This document shows, one piece after another, positions 47,011 through 54,979 of a stretch of DNA of 64,000 nucleotides. The position numbers and the translations under genes were made by a program. Below the pieces are notes generated by a model. It was not told the origin of the DNA and searched no databases. It saw only the letters and a program-made list of their open reading frames with translations. The stretch covers positions 1 to 64,000 of the forward strand of contig DASZTV010000105.1 in the NCBI GenBank assembly GCA_035548125.1. The letters run 5' to 3'. This DNA comes from DASZTV01 sp035548125. Its GTDB lineage: Bacteria > Actinomycetota > Actinomycetes > JAFAQI01. Every line of letters starts with the position of its first letter. Within the stretch, counting starts at the first letter, position 1.

Positions 47011-48684
47011 GTGAGCCCGGACGAGATCGAGGCCGGACGCGCTCGCTGGCAGCAGCGGTTCGAGAAGTCCAAGGTGCGCGACGCTGACTTCACGACGCTG
47101 TCCGGCGTCGAGGTGGCGCCGGTGTACGGGCCGCCGGAGGGCTCGGCGTACCCGGGATTCGAGCGGATCGGCTGGCCCGGCGAGTTCCCCTTCACCCGCG
47201 GTCTCTACGCCACTGGCTACCGCGGCAAGGAATGGACGATCCGGCAGTTCGCGGGATTCGGCAACGCCGAGCAGACGAACGAGCGCTACAAGATGATCCT
47301 CGAGGCCGGCGGGCACGGGTTGTCCGTCGCCTTCGACATGCCGACCCTCATGGGCCGCGACTCCGACGATCCGAAGTCCTTGGGTGAGGTCGGCCACTGT
47401 GGTGTCGCGATCGACTCGGCCGCGGACATGGATGTGCTGTTCGCCGGCATCCCGCTGGGCGACGTCACGACGTCGATGACGATCTCCGGTCCGGCGGTCC
47501 CGGTCTTCTGCATGTACCTCGTCGCAGCGGAGCGTCAGGGCGTGGACATCGCCACGCTCGACGGCACGCTCCAGACGGACATCTTCAAGGAGTACATCGC
47601 CCAGAAGGAGTGGCTGTACCCGCCCGAGCCGCACCTCCGGCTGATCGGTGACCTGATGGAGTACTGCCCGGCCGAGATCCCGCGTTACAAGCCGCTGTCG
47701 GTGTCCGGCTACCACATTCGTGAGGCCGGAACGACCGCGGCGCAGGAGCTCGCGTATACGCTCGCCGACGGCTTCGGCTACGTCGAGCTGGGCCTGTCGC
47801 GAGGGCTGGACGTCAACGAGTTCGCACCGGGTCTGTCGTTCTTCTTCGACGCGCACATCGACTTCTTCGAAGAGATCGCGAAGTTCCGCGCCGCGCGCCG
47901 GATCTGGGCGCGCTGGCTGCGCGACTTCTACGGCGCCACCGATCCGCGCGCGCAGTGGCTGCGCTTCCACACCCAGACCGCAGGCGTCTCGCTGACCGCG
48001 CAACAGCCGGACAACAACATCGTGCGGACCGCGGTCGAGGCCCTCGCTGCGGTGCTCGGCGGCACCAACTCGCTCCACACCAACGCGCTCGACGAGGTGC
48101 TCGCTCTTCCCAGCGAGAAGGCGGCAGAGATCGCGCTGCGGACGCAGCAGGTCCTGATGGAGGAGACCGGGGTCGCCAACGTCGCCGATCCGCTCGGCGG
48201 ATCCTGGTACGTCGAGGCGCTGACGGACGCGATCGAGGCGGAGGCCGAGGAGATCTTCGCGCGCATCCGGGACATGGGCTCGGACGGGTCGATGACGTCC
48301 GGAATCCTGCGCGGCATCGAGGACGGCTGGTTCATGGCGGAGACCGCGGACTCCGCGTTCAGCTACCAGACCAAGCTTGAGAAGGGCGACAAGAAGATCG
48401 TCGGCGTCAACATCTATGCGGACACCGTTGCCAGCGATCTCGAGATCCTGCGGGTGTCTCACCAGGTGGAGCTCGACCAGGTGAGCCTGCTCGCGCAGCG
48501 CAAGGCCGACCGGGACCACGACGCCGTGGCGGCGGCGCTCGCGGGGTTGACCGAAGCCGCGGCGGGCGCGGCGAACCTGGTTCCGCTGATCCTGGACGCC
48601 TGTCGCCTCGAGGCCACGCTGGGCGAGATCTGCGCGGCGATGGGCGAGGTCTTCGGCCCCTACCGAGAGCCGGCGCGCTTCTAG
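47011..48684 (+). CDS. icmA: Isobutyryl-CoA mutase-type large subunit (B12-dependent acyl-CoA mutase)
   Basis: A 557-residue TIM-barrel subunit of the methylmalonyl-CoA mutase family without the C-terminal cobalamin-binding domain (no DxHxxG), so it needs a separate small subunit. Two substrate-determining positions match isobutyryl-CoA mutase: Phe80 in TIRQF (Tyr89 in methylmalonyl-CoA mutase) and Gln198 in YIAQKEW (Arg207 in methylmalonyl-CoA mutase). The numbering coincides with that reported for Streptomyces IcmA. It therefore most likely interconverts isobutyryl-CoA and butyryl-CoA. GTG start with GGAGG five bases upstream. No small subunit gene lies in the window. Confidence 0.8.
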   Translation: MSPDEIEAGRARWQQRFEKSKVRDADFTTLSGVEVAPVYGPPEGSAYPGFERIGWPGEFPFTRGLYATGYRGKEWTIRQFAGFGNAEQTNERYKMILEAGGHGLSVAFDMPTLMGRDSDDPKSLGEVGHCGVAIDSAADMDVLFAGIPLGDVTTSMTISGPAVPVFCMYLVAAERQGVDIATLDGTLQTDIFKEYIAQKEWLYPPEPHLRLIGDLMEYCPAEIPRYKPLSVSGYHIREAGTTAAQELAYTLADGFGYVELGLSRGLDVNEFAPGLSFFFDAHIDFFEEIAKFRAARRIWARWLRDFYGATDPRAQWLRFHTQTAGVSLTAQQPDNNIVRTAVEALAAVLGGTNSLHTNALDEVLALPSEKAAEIALRTQQVLMEETGVANVADPLGGSWYVEALTDAIEAEAEEIFARIRDMGSDGSMTSGILRGIEDGWFMAETADSAFSYQTKLEKGDKKIVGVNIYADTVASDLEILRVSHQVELDQVSLLAQRKADRDHDAVAAALAGLTEAAAGAANLVPLILDACRLEATLGEICAAMGEVFGPYREPARF

Positions 48685-48686
48685 GA

Positions 48687-48734
48687 AGTTGTCAGGTTCT
48701 GGCGCCGCCGGAACGCGCTGAGAGCCTGACAACT
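48687..48734. terminator. Nested stem-loop between icmA and the thioredoxin gene
   Basis: AGTTGTCAGG (48687-48696) and CCTGACAACT (48725-48734) are perfect 10-base inverted repeats. Between them GTTCTGGC-GCC-GCCGGAAC (48696-48714) forms a second hairpin with one G-T pair. The structure begins three bases after the mutase stop. Only a short CTT follows, so it is a GC-type or Rho-assisted terminator, or an mRNA 3' stabiliser. Confidence 0.6.
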
Positions 48735-48749
48735 CTTAGGCTCTAGGCC

Positions 48750-49676
48750 GTGAACATGCGGCCGACTGACATTCGGCTACCCGGTGCGGTCGACCTGTCC
48801 GGCCTGAAGCAGCCGCCTGCGGCCGCATCGCCGGGCAATGGACCCGCCGCCGCGGCGCCGGGCGGTCTCGTCATCGATGTCACGGAGGCGACCTTCGAGT
48901 CCGCCGTCGTGAACATGTCGATGCGCGTGCCGGTGGTCCTCGACTTCTGGGCCGAGTGGTGCGGACCGTGCAAGCAGCTCTCACCCGTCCTCGAGCGGCT
49001 GGTCGCCGCCGATGCCGGCCGGTGGGTCCTCGCCAAGATCGACGTCGACGCCGAGCAGCGGCTCGGCGCGGCGTTCCAGATCCAAAGCATCCCGACCGTG
49101 ATCGCGGTGATCGGGGGTCAGCCGGTCCCGCTGTTCCAGGGCGCGCTGCCGGAAGCCGACGTGCGCAAGGTGCTCGATGAGGTGTTGCGCGTCGCTGCTG
49201 CCAACGGGGTCACCGGCACCGTCGACCCAGGCGACGGGGCGCCGGCGCCGGAAGCGCCGCTACCCGACCCGGAGTTCGCGGCGGCCCAGGACGCGCTGAA
49301 CAGAGGTGATCTCGACGCGGCGCTCACGGCCTACCGCACGCTGCTCGACCGCAGCCCGGACGACGTCGAGCTCCAGATGACGGTCGCTCGTTGCGAGCTG
49401 CTCGTACGCACCCGAGGCGCGGACGAGGCGTCGATTCGGCGGACTGCCGGCGAACGCCCCGATGACGTCCCCGCCCAGCTGGCGGCCGCTGACCTCGAGA
49501 TGGTTCTCGATCAGGTGGACGCGGCGATCGGCCGGCTGGTCGGTCTCGTCCAACGCACGTCGGGTGCCGACCGGGACCGGGCGCGCGAGCACCTGGTGTC
49601 GTTGTTCGCGGTCCTCGACCCTGCGGACCCGCGCCTCACCGCGGGTCGGCGGGCGCTCGCGAACGCGCTGTTCTGA
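48750..49676 (+). CDS. Thioredoxin-domain protein with TPR-like C-terminus (CnoX/YbbN type)
   Basis: A 308-residue protein. A Pro/Ala-rich leader (1-45) precedes a thioredoxin domain (about 46-150) with the active site WCGPCK and the cis-Pro loop SIPTV. The rest (about 165-308) is helical with two TPR-like repeats (EFAAAQDALNRGDLDAALTAY). E. coli CnoX (YbbN) has the same architecture and works as a holdase that passes clients to GroEL and DnaK. GTG start. Confidence 0.87.
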   Translation: MNMRPTDIRLPGAVDLSGLKQPPAAASPGNGPAAAAPGGLVIDVTEATFESAVVNMSMRVPVVLDFWAEWCGPCKQLSPVLERLVAADAGRWVLAKIDVDAEQRLGAAFQIQSIPTVIAVIGGQPVPLFQGALPEADVRKVLDEVLRVAAANGVTGTVDPGDGAPAPEAPLPDPEFAAAQDALNRGDLDAALTAYRTLLDRSPDDVELQMTVARCELLVRTRGADEASIRRTAGERPDDVPAQLAAADLEMVLDQVDAAIGRLVGLVQRTSGADRDRAREHLVSLFAVLDPADPRLTAGRRALANALF

Positions 49677-49689
49677 CTCGCGCTTCGCT

Positions 49690-50469
49690 TCAGCGCAAGG
49701 TCGCGATCACGTAGCGGCTCGTCGTACGGAACGCGGCCGGGTCCTCGTTGACCTCTCGCAGCGCCTGCAGCGCCGGGACCCGGAGTACGTCCTCTCCCGC
49801 ATCGACCGCCGCGAGCTGCGCGAAGGAGTCGATCCACATCGGATGGGTGGTCGCGTCGAACTCGACCTGTGCCTCCGGAGACTCGGCGGTGAACTTGATC
49901 GAGTGCTCGTCGATCGACACGGACAGGCCCAGCGGTTCGCCGAGTGCGGACAGGCTGCCGTGGTCGTGCCAGGCGAACCGCTCGGGTTGGACGGGACGCC
50001 CGAGCGCCCGCGCCATTGCCGGTCCCAGGCTTTCGTAGGCCTTGCCCATCCCGTAGCCGGGAATCCACGCCGTCAGCAGGATCCGTCCGCCCGGGGCGAG
50101 TACCCGCTTCATCTCGGCGAGGGCCGCGGCCGGATCGGGCGCGAAGATCGCGGCGAACACAGAGACGATCAGATCCGCCGAAGCGTCCGCGAGCGGAATG
50201 GCGGCCGCCTCGCCCGACCGGACATCGAGCGCGACCCCCGCCGCGGCTGCGCGCTCCCGGGTCACGTCGAGCAACCGGGCAGCCGGGTCGACCGCCACGA
50301 CGTGCGCGCCGGCCAAGGCCAGGGCGATCGCGGCGTTTCCGGTGCCGCAGCCGAGGTCGAGCGCGGTCTCGCCGCGCACCACGCCGGCTGCCGCGGCCAC
50401 GATCTCGGCGACCGGTTCGAGCGTGACGCCGGTGTCCTCGTACCGTCCGATGCCCCAGTCCAACCCCAT
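49690..50469 (-). CDS. Class I SAM-dependent methyltransferase
   Basis: A 259-residue methyltransferase. The SAM site is ALDLGCGTGNAAIALA, followed by the acidic loop VVAVDPAARLL, the motif IPLADASADLIVSVF and the post-motif LAPGGRILLTAWIP. It resembles UbiE/small-molecule methyltransferases; the substrate is unknown. ATG 50469 is preferred because longer starts would overlap the divergent enoyl-CoA hydratase start. Confidence 0.82.
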   Translation of the reverse strand: MGLDWGIGRYEDTGVTLEPVAEIVAAAAGVVRGETALDLGCGTGNAAIALALAGAHVVAVDPAARLLDVTRERAAAAGVALDVRSGEAAAIPLADASADLIVSVFAAIFAPDPAAALAEMKRVLAPGGRILLTAWIPGYGMGKAYESLGPAMARALGRPVQPERFAWHDHGSLSALGEPLGLSVSIDEHSIKFTAESPEAQVEFDATTHPMWIDSFAQLAAVDAGEDVLRVPALQALREVNEDPAAFRTTSRYVIATLR

Positions 50470-50508
50470 GCGCTGACCATAGACGGCGCCTGCTCCTAGG
50501 CTTCGATC

Positions 50509-51288
50509 ATGGCTGAGTTCGTGCACCTGACCGTCGATGCGGGCGTCGGAACGATCCGACTGGACCGTCCGAAGATGAACGCCTTGAACATCGCGGTCCA
50601 GGAGGAGATCCGCGCCGCCGCGAAGGAGGCGACCGAGCGCACCGACGTCAGGGCGGTCGTCGTGTGGGGCGGGCCGAAGGTGTTCGCGGCAGGTGCGGAC
50701 ATCAAGGAGATGGCGGAACTGTCCTACGCCCAGATGGTCGACCGCAGCGCCGCGCTCACGTCGGCGTTCACCTCGGTCGCGCGGATCCCGAAGCCCGTGG
50801 TCGCAGCGATCAACGGATACGCCCTCGGCGGCGGTTGCGAGCTCGCCTTGTGTGCCGACCGGCGGATCGCCGCGGTGGACGCCACGCTCGGCCAGCCCGA
50901 GATCTTGCTGGGCATCATTCCCGGCGCGGGAGGCACGCAGCGCCTGCCACGGCTGATCGGCCCGGCAAAGGCCAAGGACATCATCTTCAGCGGGCGGTTC
51001 GTGAAGGCCGACGAAGCGCTCGCGATCGGCCTGGTCGACGAGGTCGTCCCCTCCGACCAGGTGTACGACGTGGCGGTGCGCTGGGCGTCACAGTTCGCCA
51101 ACGCCGCCGCTTACGCGCTGCGTGCCGCCAAGGAAGCGATCGACTACGGGGGAGAGGCCGACCTCGGGACCGGTCTGGAGATCGAGCGCCAGCAGTTCGC
51201 TGCCCTGTTCGCCACCGAGGACCGCACGATCGGCATGAGCTCCTTCATCGAGAACGGTCCTGGAAAGGCGGCGTTCAAGGGCAGCTGA
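50509..51288 (+). CDS. Enoyl-CoA hydratase/isomerase
   Basis: A 259-residue crotonase-fold protein that hydrates 2-enoyl-CoA in beta-oxidation. The oxyanion-hole segments FAAGADIKEM and NGYALGGGCELAL are present, as are the two Glu positions, one in GGGCELALCAD and one in LGQPEILLGIIPGAGGTQRL. The family includes short-chain hydratases and related enzymes. It begins 39 bases from the divergent methyltransferase and is followed by the ABC exporter pair. Confidence 0.9.
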   Translation: MAEFVHLTVDAGVGTIRLDRPKMNALNIAVQEEIRAAAKEATERTDVRAVVVWGGPKVFAAGADIKEMAELSYAQMVDRSAALTSAFTSVARIPKPVVAAINGYALGGGCELALCADRRIAAVDATLGQPEILLGIIPGAGGTQRLPRLIGPAKAKDIIFSGRFVKADEALAIGLVDEVVPSDQVYDVAVRWASQFANAAAYALRAAKEAIDYGGEADLGTGLEIERQQFAALFATEDRTIGMSSFIENGPGKAAFKGS

Positions 51289-51329
51289 TCGTCCGAAATC
51301 GAGTTGCCAGGGACGGTTACGTTCGTCTA

Positions 51330-53120
51330 ATGGCCACGATCGACTCGGAGCGGGAGGACGCCGGCCGTAGTCGCCTCGCAGCCGAGCGGGCACGCTTCGG
51401 CGCGTTGTGGCGGTTGCGCAGCTACCTACGGCCGTGGCGCACACGCATCACGATCAGCTTTCTCGCGGCGCTGCTGGGTGTCGCGTCGAGCACGTGCGTC
51501 CCCCTCGTCATCGAGGCCATCGTCAACGGCCCGATCAAGCGGGGGAAGTCCGGCGAGCTGCTTCCGCTGTTCCTCCTGGTCCTCGCGCTTGGCATCGCGG
51601 AGGCGGGGCTGATCGCTGTGCGCCGCCAGCTCCAATGGGCGGCCGTGCTGACCGTCGAGCGGGACATCCGGGACGACCTGTACGCCCATCTCCAGCGACT
51701 CGACATCGCGTTCCACGACACGTGGGAGACCGGCCAGCTGTTGTCTCGTGCCACCAGCGACCTCTCCACGATCCGGCGCTTCTTCGGGTTCGGCGCGATC
51801 TACCTCGTGGTCAACACGATGCAGTACGTCGCGGTACTCGGCCTGCTCTTCGCGACCTACTGGCAGCTCGCCATCGTGGTCGCGTTCGCGACCGTCCCGG
51901 TGATCGCACTCACCCGCCGGTTCGGCGCGACGTACGCGCTCGTCTCGCGGCGGCTGCAGGACGAGCAGGGTGACCTGGCGACGCTCGCCGAGGAGGCTGC
52001 GAGCGGGGTGCGCGTGACGAAGGCCTTCGGTCGCGGTCCGTGGCTGACGTCGGGCTTCCTCGATCAGGCGGCGGTGGTCCGTGGATCGCAGCTGGAGATG
52101 GTCGGGCTCACCGCGAAGTTCTGGGCGATGTTGCAGTTGATCCCGAACCTCACGATGGCGGTGGTCGTGCTGTTCGGCGGGCTGGCCGTGGCGCACGGGT
52201 CGATGACCCTCGGCGCCCTCGTCGCGTTCGTGACGCTGCTGGTCCTGCTGCAATGGCCGGTCATCGACATCGGCTGGATCCTCGCCATGGCGGAGGAGTC
52301 GGCGACGGCGGCGGTCCGCCTGATCGAGGTGTTCGACACGACGCCCACGATCGCTGACCGGCCCGAGGCCGCACCGCTGGTGAAGGCGCGGGGGCGGTTG
52401 GCGTTCGAGGGTGCCGGCTTCCGGTTCGGCGACGCGACCGAGGACGTGCTGCACGACGTCGACCTGGTCATCGAACCCGGCGAGACCGTCGCGATCGTCG
52501 GGGCGACGGGCTCGGGCAAGACCGTGCTGACCACCCTGCCGTCGCGGTTGCACGACGTCACGGCGGGTCGCATCACCCTGGACGGCGTCGACATCCGCGA
52601 CCTCGAGCTGTCCTCGCTGCGTCGCCAGGTCGCCACCGCGTTCGAGGACCCGGTGTTGTTCTCGATGAGCGTTCGCGAGAACCTCGTGCTCGGCCGGCCC
52701 GATGCCAGTGACAGGGACATCCAGGCCGCCCTCGACATCTCGCAGGCACGCTTCGTCGAGGAGCTCCCCTGGGGTCTCGACACCAGGGTCGGCGAGCAGG
52801 GCTTGTCACTGTCCGGAGGGCAGCGGCAACGGCTGGCGCTCGCGAGGGCGGTCATCGCCCGGCCGTCGGTCCTGGTGCTCGACGATCCGCTGTCGGCGCT
52901 CGACGTCCACACCGAGGCACTGGTCGAGGAGGCGCTCGGCGCCGTCTTGGCAGACACGACCGGACTGCTCGTGGTGCACCGGCCGTCGACGGTCGCGCTG
53001 GCCGACCGGGTCGCTCTGCTCTCCGGCGGGACTCTGGTGGCGATCGGTACGCACTCGGAGCTGATGGCGCTCCCGGAGTATGCGCACATCCTCTCCGTGG
53101 ACGAGGGGTGGGCCGCGTGA
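51330..53120 (+). CDS. ABC exporter half-transporter with degenerate Walker B
   Basis: A 596-residue type IV (exporter) ABC protein: six membrane helices (about 30-310) and a C-terminal ATPase. Walker A VGATGSGKT, signature LSLSGGQRQR and switch His in VVHRPST are present. The catalytic Glu after Walker B is replaced by Asp (VLVLDDPLSALD), the typical mark of the non-catalytic site in heterodimeric exporters. The downstream gene, overlapping by GTGA, encodes the partner with a normal site. Confidence 0.92.
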   Translation: MATIDSEREDAGRSRLAAERARFGALWRLRSYLRPWRTRITISFLAALLGVASSTCVPLVIEAIVNGPIKRGKSGELLPLFLLVLALGIAEAGLIAVRRQLQWAAVLTVERDIRDDLYAHLQRLDIAFHDTWETGQLLSRATSDLSTIRRFFGFGAIYLVVNTMQYVAVLGLLFATYWQLAIVVAFATVPVIALTRRFGATYALVSRRLQDEQGDLATLAEEAASGVRVTKAFGRGPWLTSGFLDQAAVVRGSQLEMVGLTAKFWAMLQLIPNLTMAVVVLFGGLAVAHGSMTLGALVAFVTLLVLLQWPVIDIGWILAMAEESATAAVRLIEVFDTTPTIADRPEAAPLVKARGRLAFEGAGFRFGDATEDVLHDVDLVIEPGETVAIVGATGSGKTVLTTLPSRLHDVTAGRITLDGVDIRDLELSSLRRQVATAFEDPVLFSMSVRENLVLGRPDASDRDIQAALDISQARFVEELPWGLDTRVGEQGLSLSGGQRQRLALARAVIARPSVLVLDDPLSALDVHTEALVEEALGAVLADTTGLLVVHRPSTVALADRVALLSGGTLVAIGTHSELMALPEYAHILSVDEGWAA

Positions 53121-54979
53121 GCACCGAGTCTATGGACGACGTCGGCATCGACGAGGAGGACCTCGATCGGTGGCGCGGCGTTGCGGCGGAGGACGACGAG
53201 GAGATGCCGTCCTCCGTCTCCGTCCTGCTCCGACGCAGGACGCGTCTGCTGATCGGTGACCTGCTCCGGCCCCACCGCCGCGCGATCCTGCGCGTCGGCG
53301 CTGCGATCGTGCTGGGCACCGGCGCGCAGATGGCCATCCCGGCGTTGGTCGGCGTCGGGATCGACAGAGGGGTACGCGACGCCCGCCACGGCCACCACGC
53401 AGCGCTGGTGGCGGCGACGGTGGCGATCGTCGGCTGCGCGCTGATCCAGGCCGTGTTGACGAGGACGTTCCTGCTCGGCGCCGGTCGGGTCGGCCAGGAC
53501 GCGGTGATCGAGCTCAGACGGCGGGTGTTCACCCACTTCCAGGCGCTCAGCCTGTCCTTCCACGAGCGCTACACGTCGGGTCGGATGATCAGCCGGCTGA
53601 CCTCCGACTTCGACGCGATCAACGCGCTGCTCGACACCGGACTCGACACCCTCGTCACCGCCACGCTCACGATCCTGTCGGTCACGGTGATCCTGCTCGT
53701 CCTGGACTGGCCGCTGGCGGTGGTGTCCCTGGCGTCGCTGATCCCGCTGTTCTTCCTCTCCCGCTGGTACCAACGCCGATCGACGGCCGCCTACCGCAAG
53801 ACCCGCGAGGCCATCGCGCTGGTGATCGTGCACTTCACCGAGTCGCTGCGCGGGATCCGCGCGGTCCAGGCGTTTCGCCGCGAGCCGCGCAACGACGAGA
53901 TCTTCGGCGGCCTCAACGACCGGTACCGGCGGACCACCGCGGAGTCGTTCAAGCTGCTATCGGTCTACTGGCCGGGCATCCAGGTGATCGGGAACCTGAC
54001 CACCGCGGCGGTCCTGTTCTACGGCGGGTACCGCGTGATCCACGGCGACCTCGGAGTCGGCGTGCTCGCGTCGTTCGTCCTCTACCTGCGGCAGTTCTTC
54101 GAGCCGATGGCCGAGGTCAGCCAGTTCTACGACTCGTTCCAGGGCGCCGCGTCGGGAGTCGAGAAGCTTGCCGGCGTGCTCGACGAGCGGCCCGCCGTGC
54201 CGATGCTCGACGTGTCGGGGCGGCTTCCCGACGGACTGTTCAGCGGCGAGGTCGAGTTCCGCGAGGTCTCCTTCGGCTACCGCAAGGACCGCACAGTCCT
54301 TCAGGAGCTGAACCTGTTCATTCCCGCCGGCCAGACGGTGTCGCTGCTCGGTGACACGGGCGCGGGCAAGAGCACGCTCGCCCGGCTGCTCAGCCGGTTC
54401 TACGACCCGGGTAGCGGCACGATCTCGGTCGACGGGATCGACCTTCGTGAGCTCGCCGAGAGCGACCTGCGGCACGCCGTCGCGATGGTGACCCAGGAGT
54501 CGTTCCTGTTCACCGGATCGGTCGCGGACAACATCGGCTTAGGCCGGCCCGGCGCCTCACGCAAAGAGATCGAGGAGGCCGGCCGAGCGGTCGGCGTCGA
54601 TGTGCTGGTCTCGCATCTTCGCAACGGCTACGACGAGAGCGTCGGCAAGAACGGCTCGCGGCTGTCCGCCGGGCAGCGTCAGCTGATCGCGTTCGCCAGG
54701 GCGCTGCTTGCCGACCCCGCCGTACTGATCCTCGACGAGGCGAGCTCGTCGCTGGACGCCCCAACGGAACGGCTCGTGCAGAACGCGTTGCGCACCGTGC
54801 TCGTCGACCGTACGGCGCTGATCATCGCCCACCGGCTCTCGACGGCGGGCATCGCGGACCGGGTGCTGGTGATGAGCGACGGCCGGATCGTCGAGGACGG
54901 CACGCCTGCCGACCTGCTCGAGGCAGGGACCGGCGAGTACGCCGCCCTCGCCAGGGCTTGGCGGGACTCCCTCGTCTAA
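53117..54979 (+). CDS. ABC exporter half-transporter with canonical catalytic site
   Basis: A 620-residue exporter half: six membrane helices (about 55-345) and an ATPase domain with Walker A GDTGAGKST, a variant signature LSAGQRQL (Ala for Gly), Walker B VLILDEASSSLD with the catalytic Glu, and the switch His in IAHRLST. An acidic N-terminal tail of about 40 residues precedes the first helix. The pair resembles actinobacterial multidrug or lipid exporters such as TmrAB-like systems. The GTG overlaps the partner's stop. Confidence 0.92.
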   Translation: MSTESMDDVGIDEEDLDRWRGVAAEDDEEMPSSVSVLLRRRTRLLIGDLLRPHRRAILRVGAAIVLGTGAQMAIPALVGVGIDRGVRDARHGHHAALVAATVAIVGCALIQAVLTRTFLLGAGRVGQDAVIELRRRVFTHFQALSLSFHERYTSGRMISRLTSDFDAINALLDTGLDTLVTATLTILSVTVILLVLDWPLAVVSLASLIPLFFLSRWYQRRSTAAYRKTREAIALVIVHFTESLRGIRAVQAFRREPRNDEIFGGLNDRYRRTTAESFKLLSVYWPGIQVIGNLTTAAVLFYGGYRVIHGDLGVGVLASFVLYLRQFFEPMAEVSQFYDSFQGAASGVEKLAGVLDERPAVPMLDVSGRLPDGLFSGEVEFREVSFGYRKDRTVLQELNLFIPAGQTVSLLGDTGAGKSTLARLLSRFYDPGSGTISVDGIDLRELAESDLRHAVAMVTQESFLFTGSVADNIGLGRPGASRKEIEEAGRAVGVDVLVSHLRNGYDESVGKNGSRLSAGQRQLIAFARALLADPAVLILDEASSSLDAPTERLVQNALRTVLVDRTALIIAHRLSTAGIADRVLVMSDGRIVEDGTPADLLEAGTGEYAALARAWRDSLV

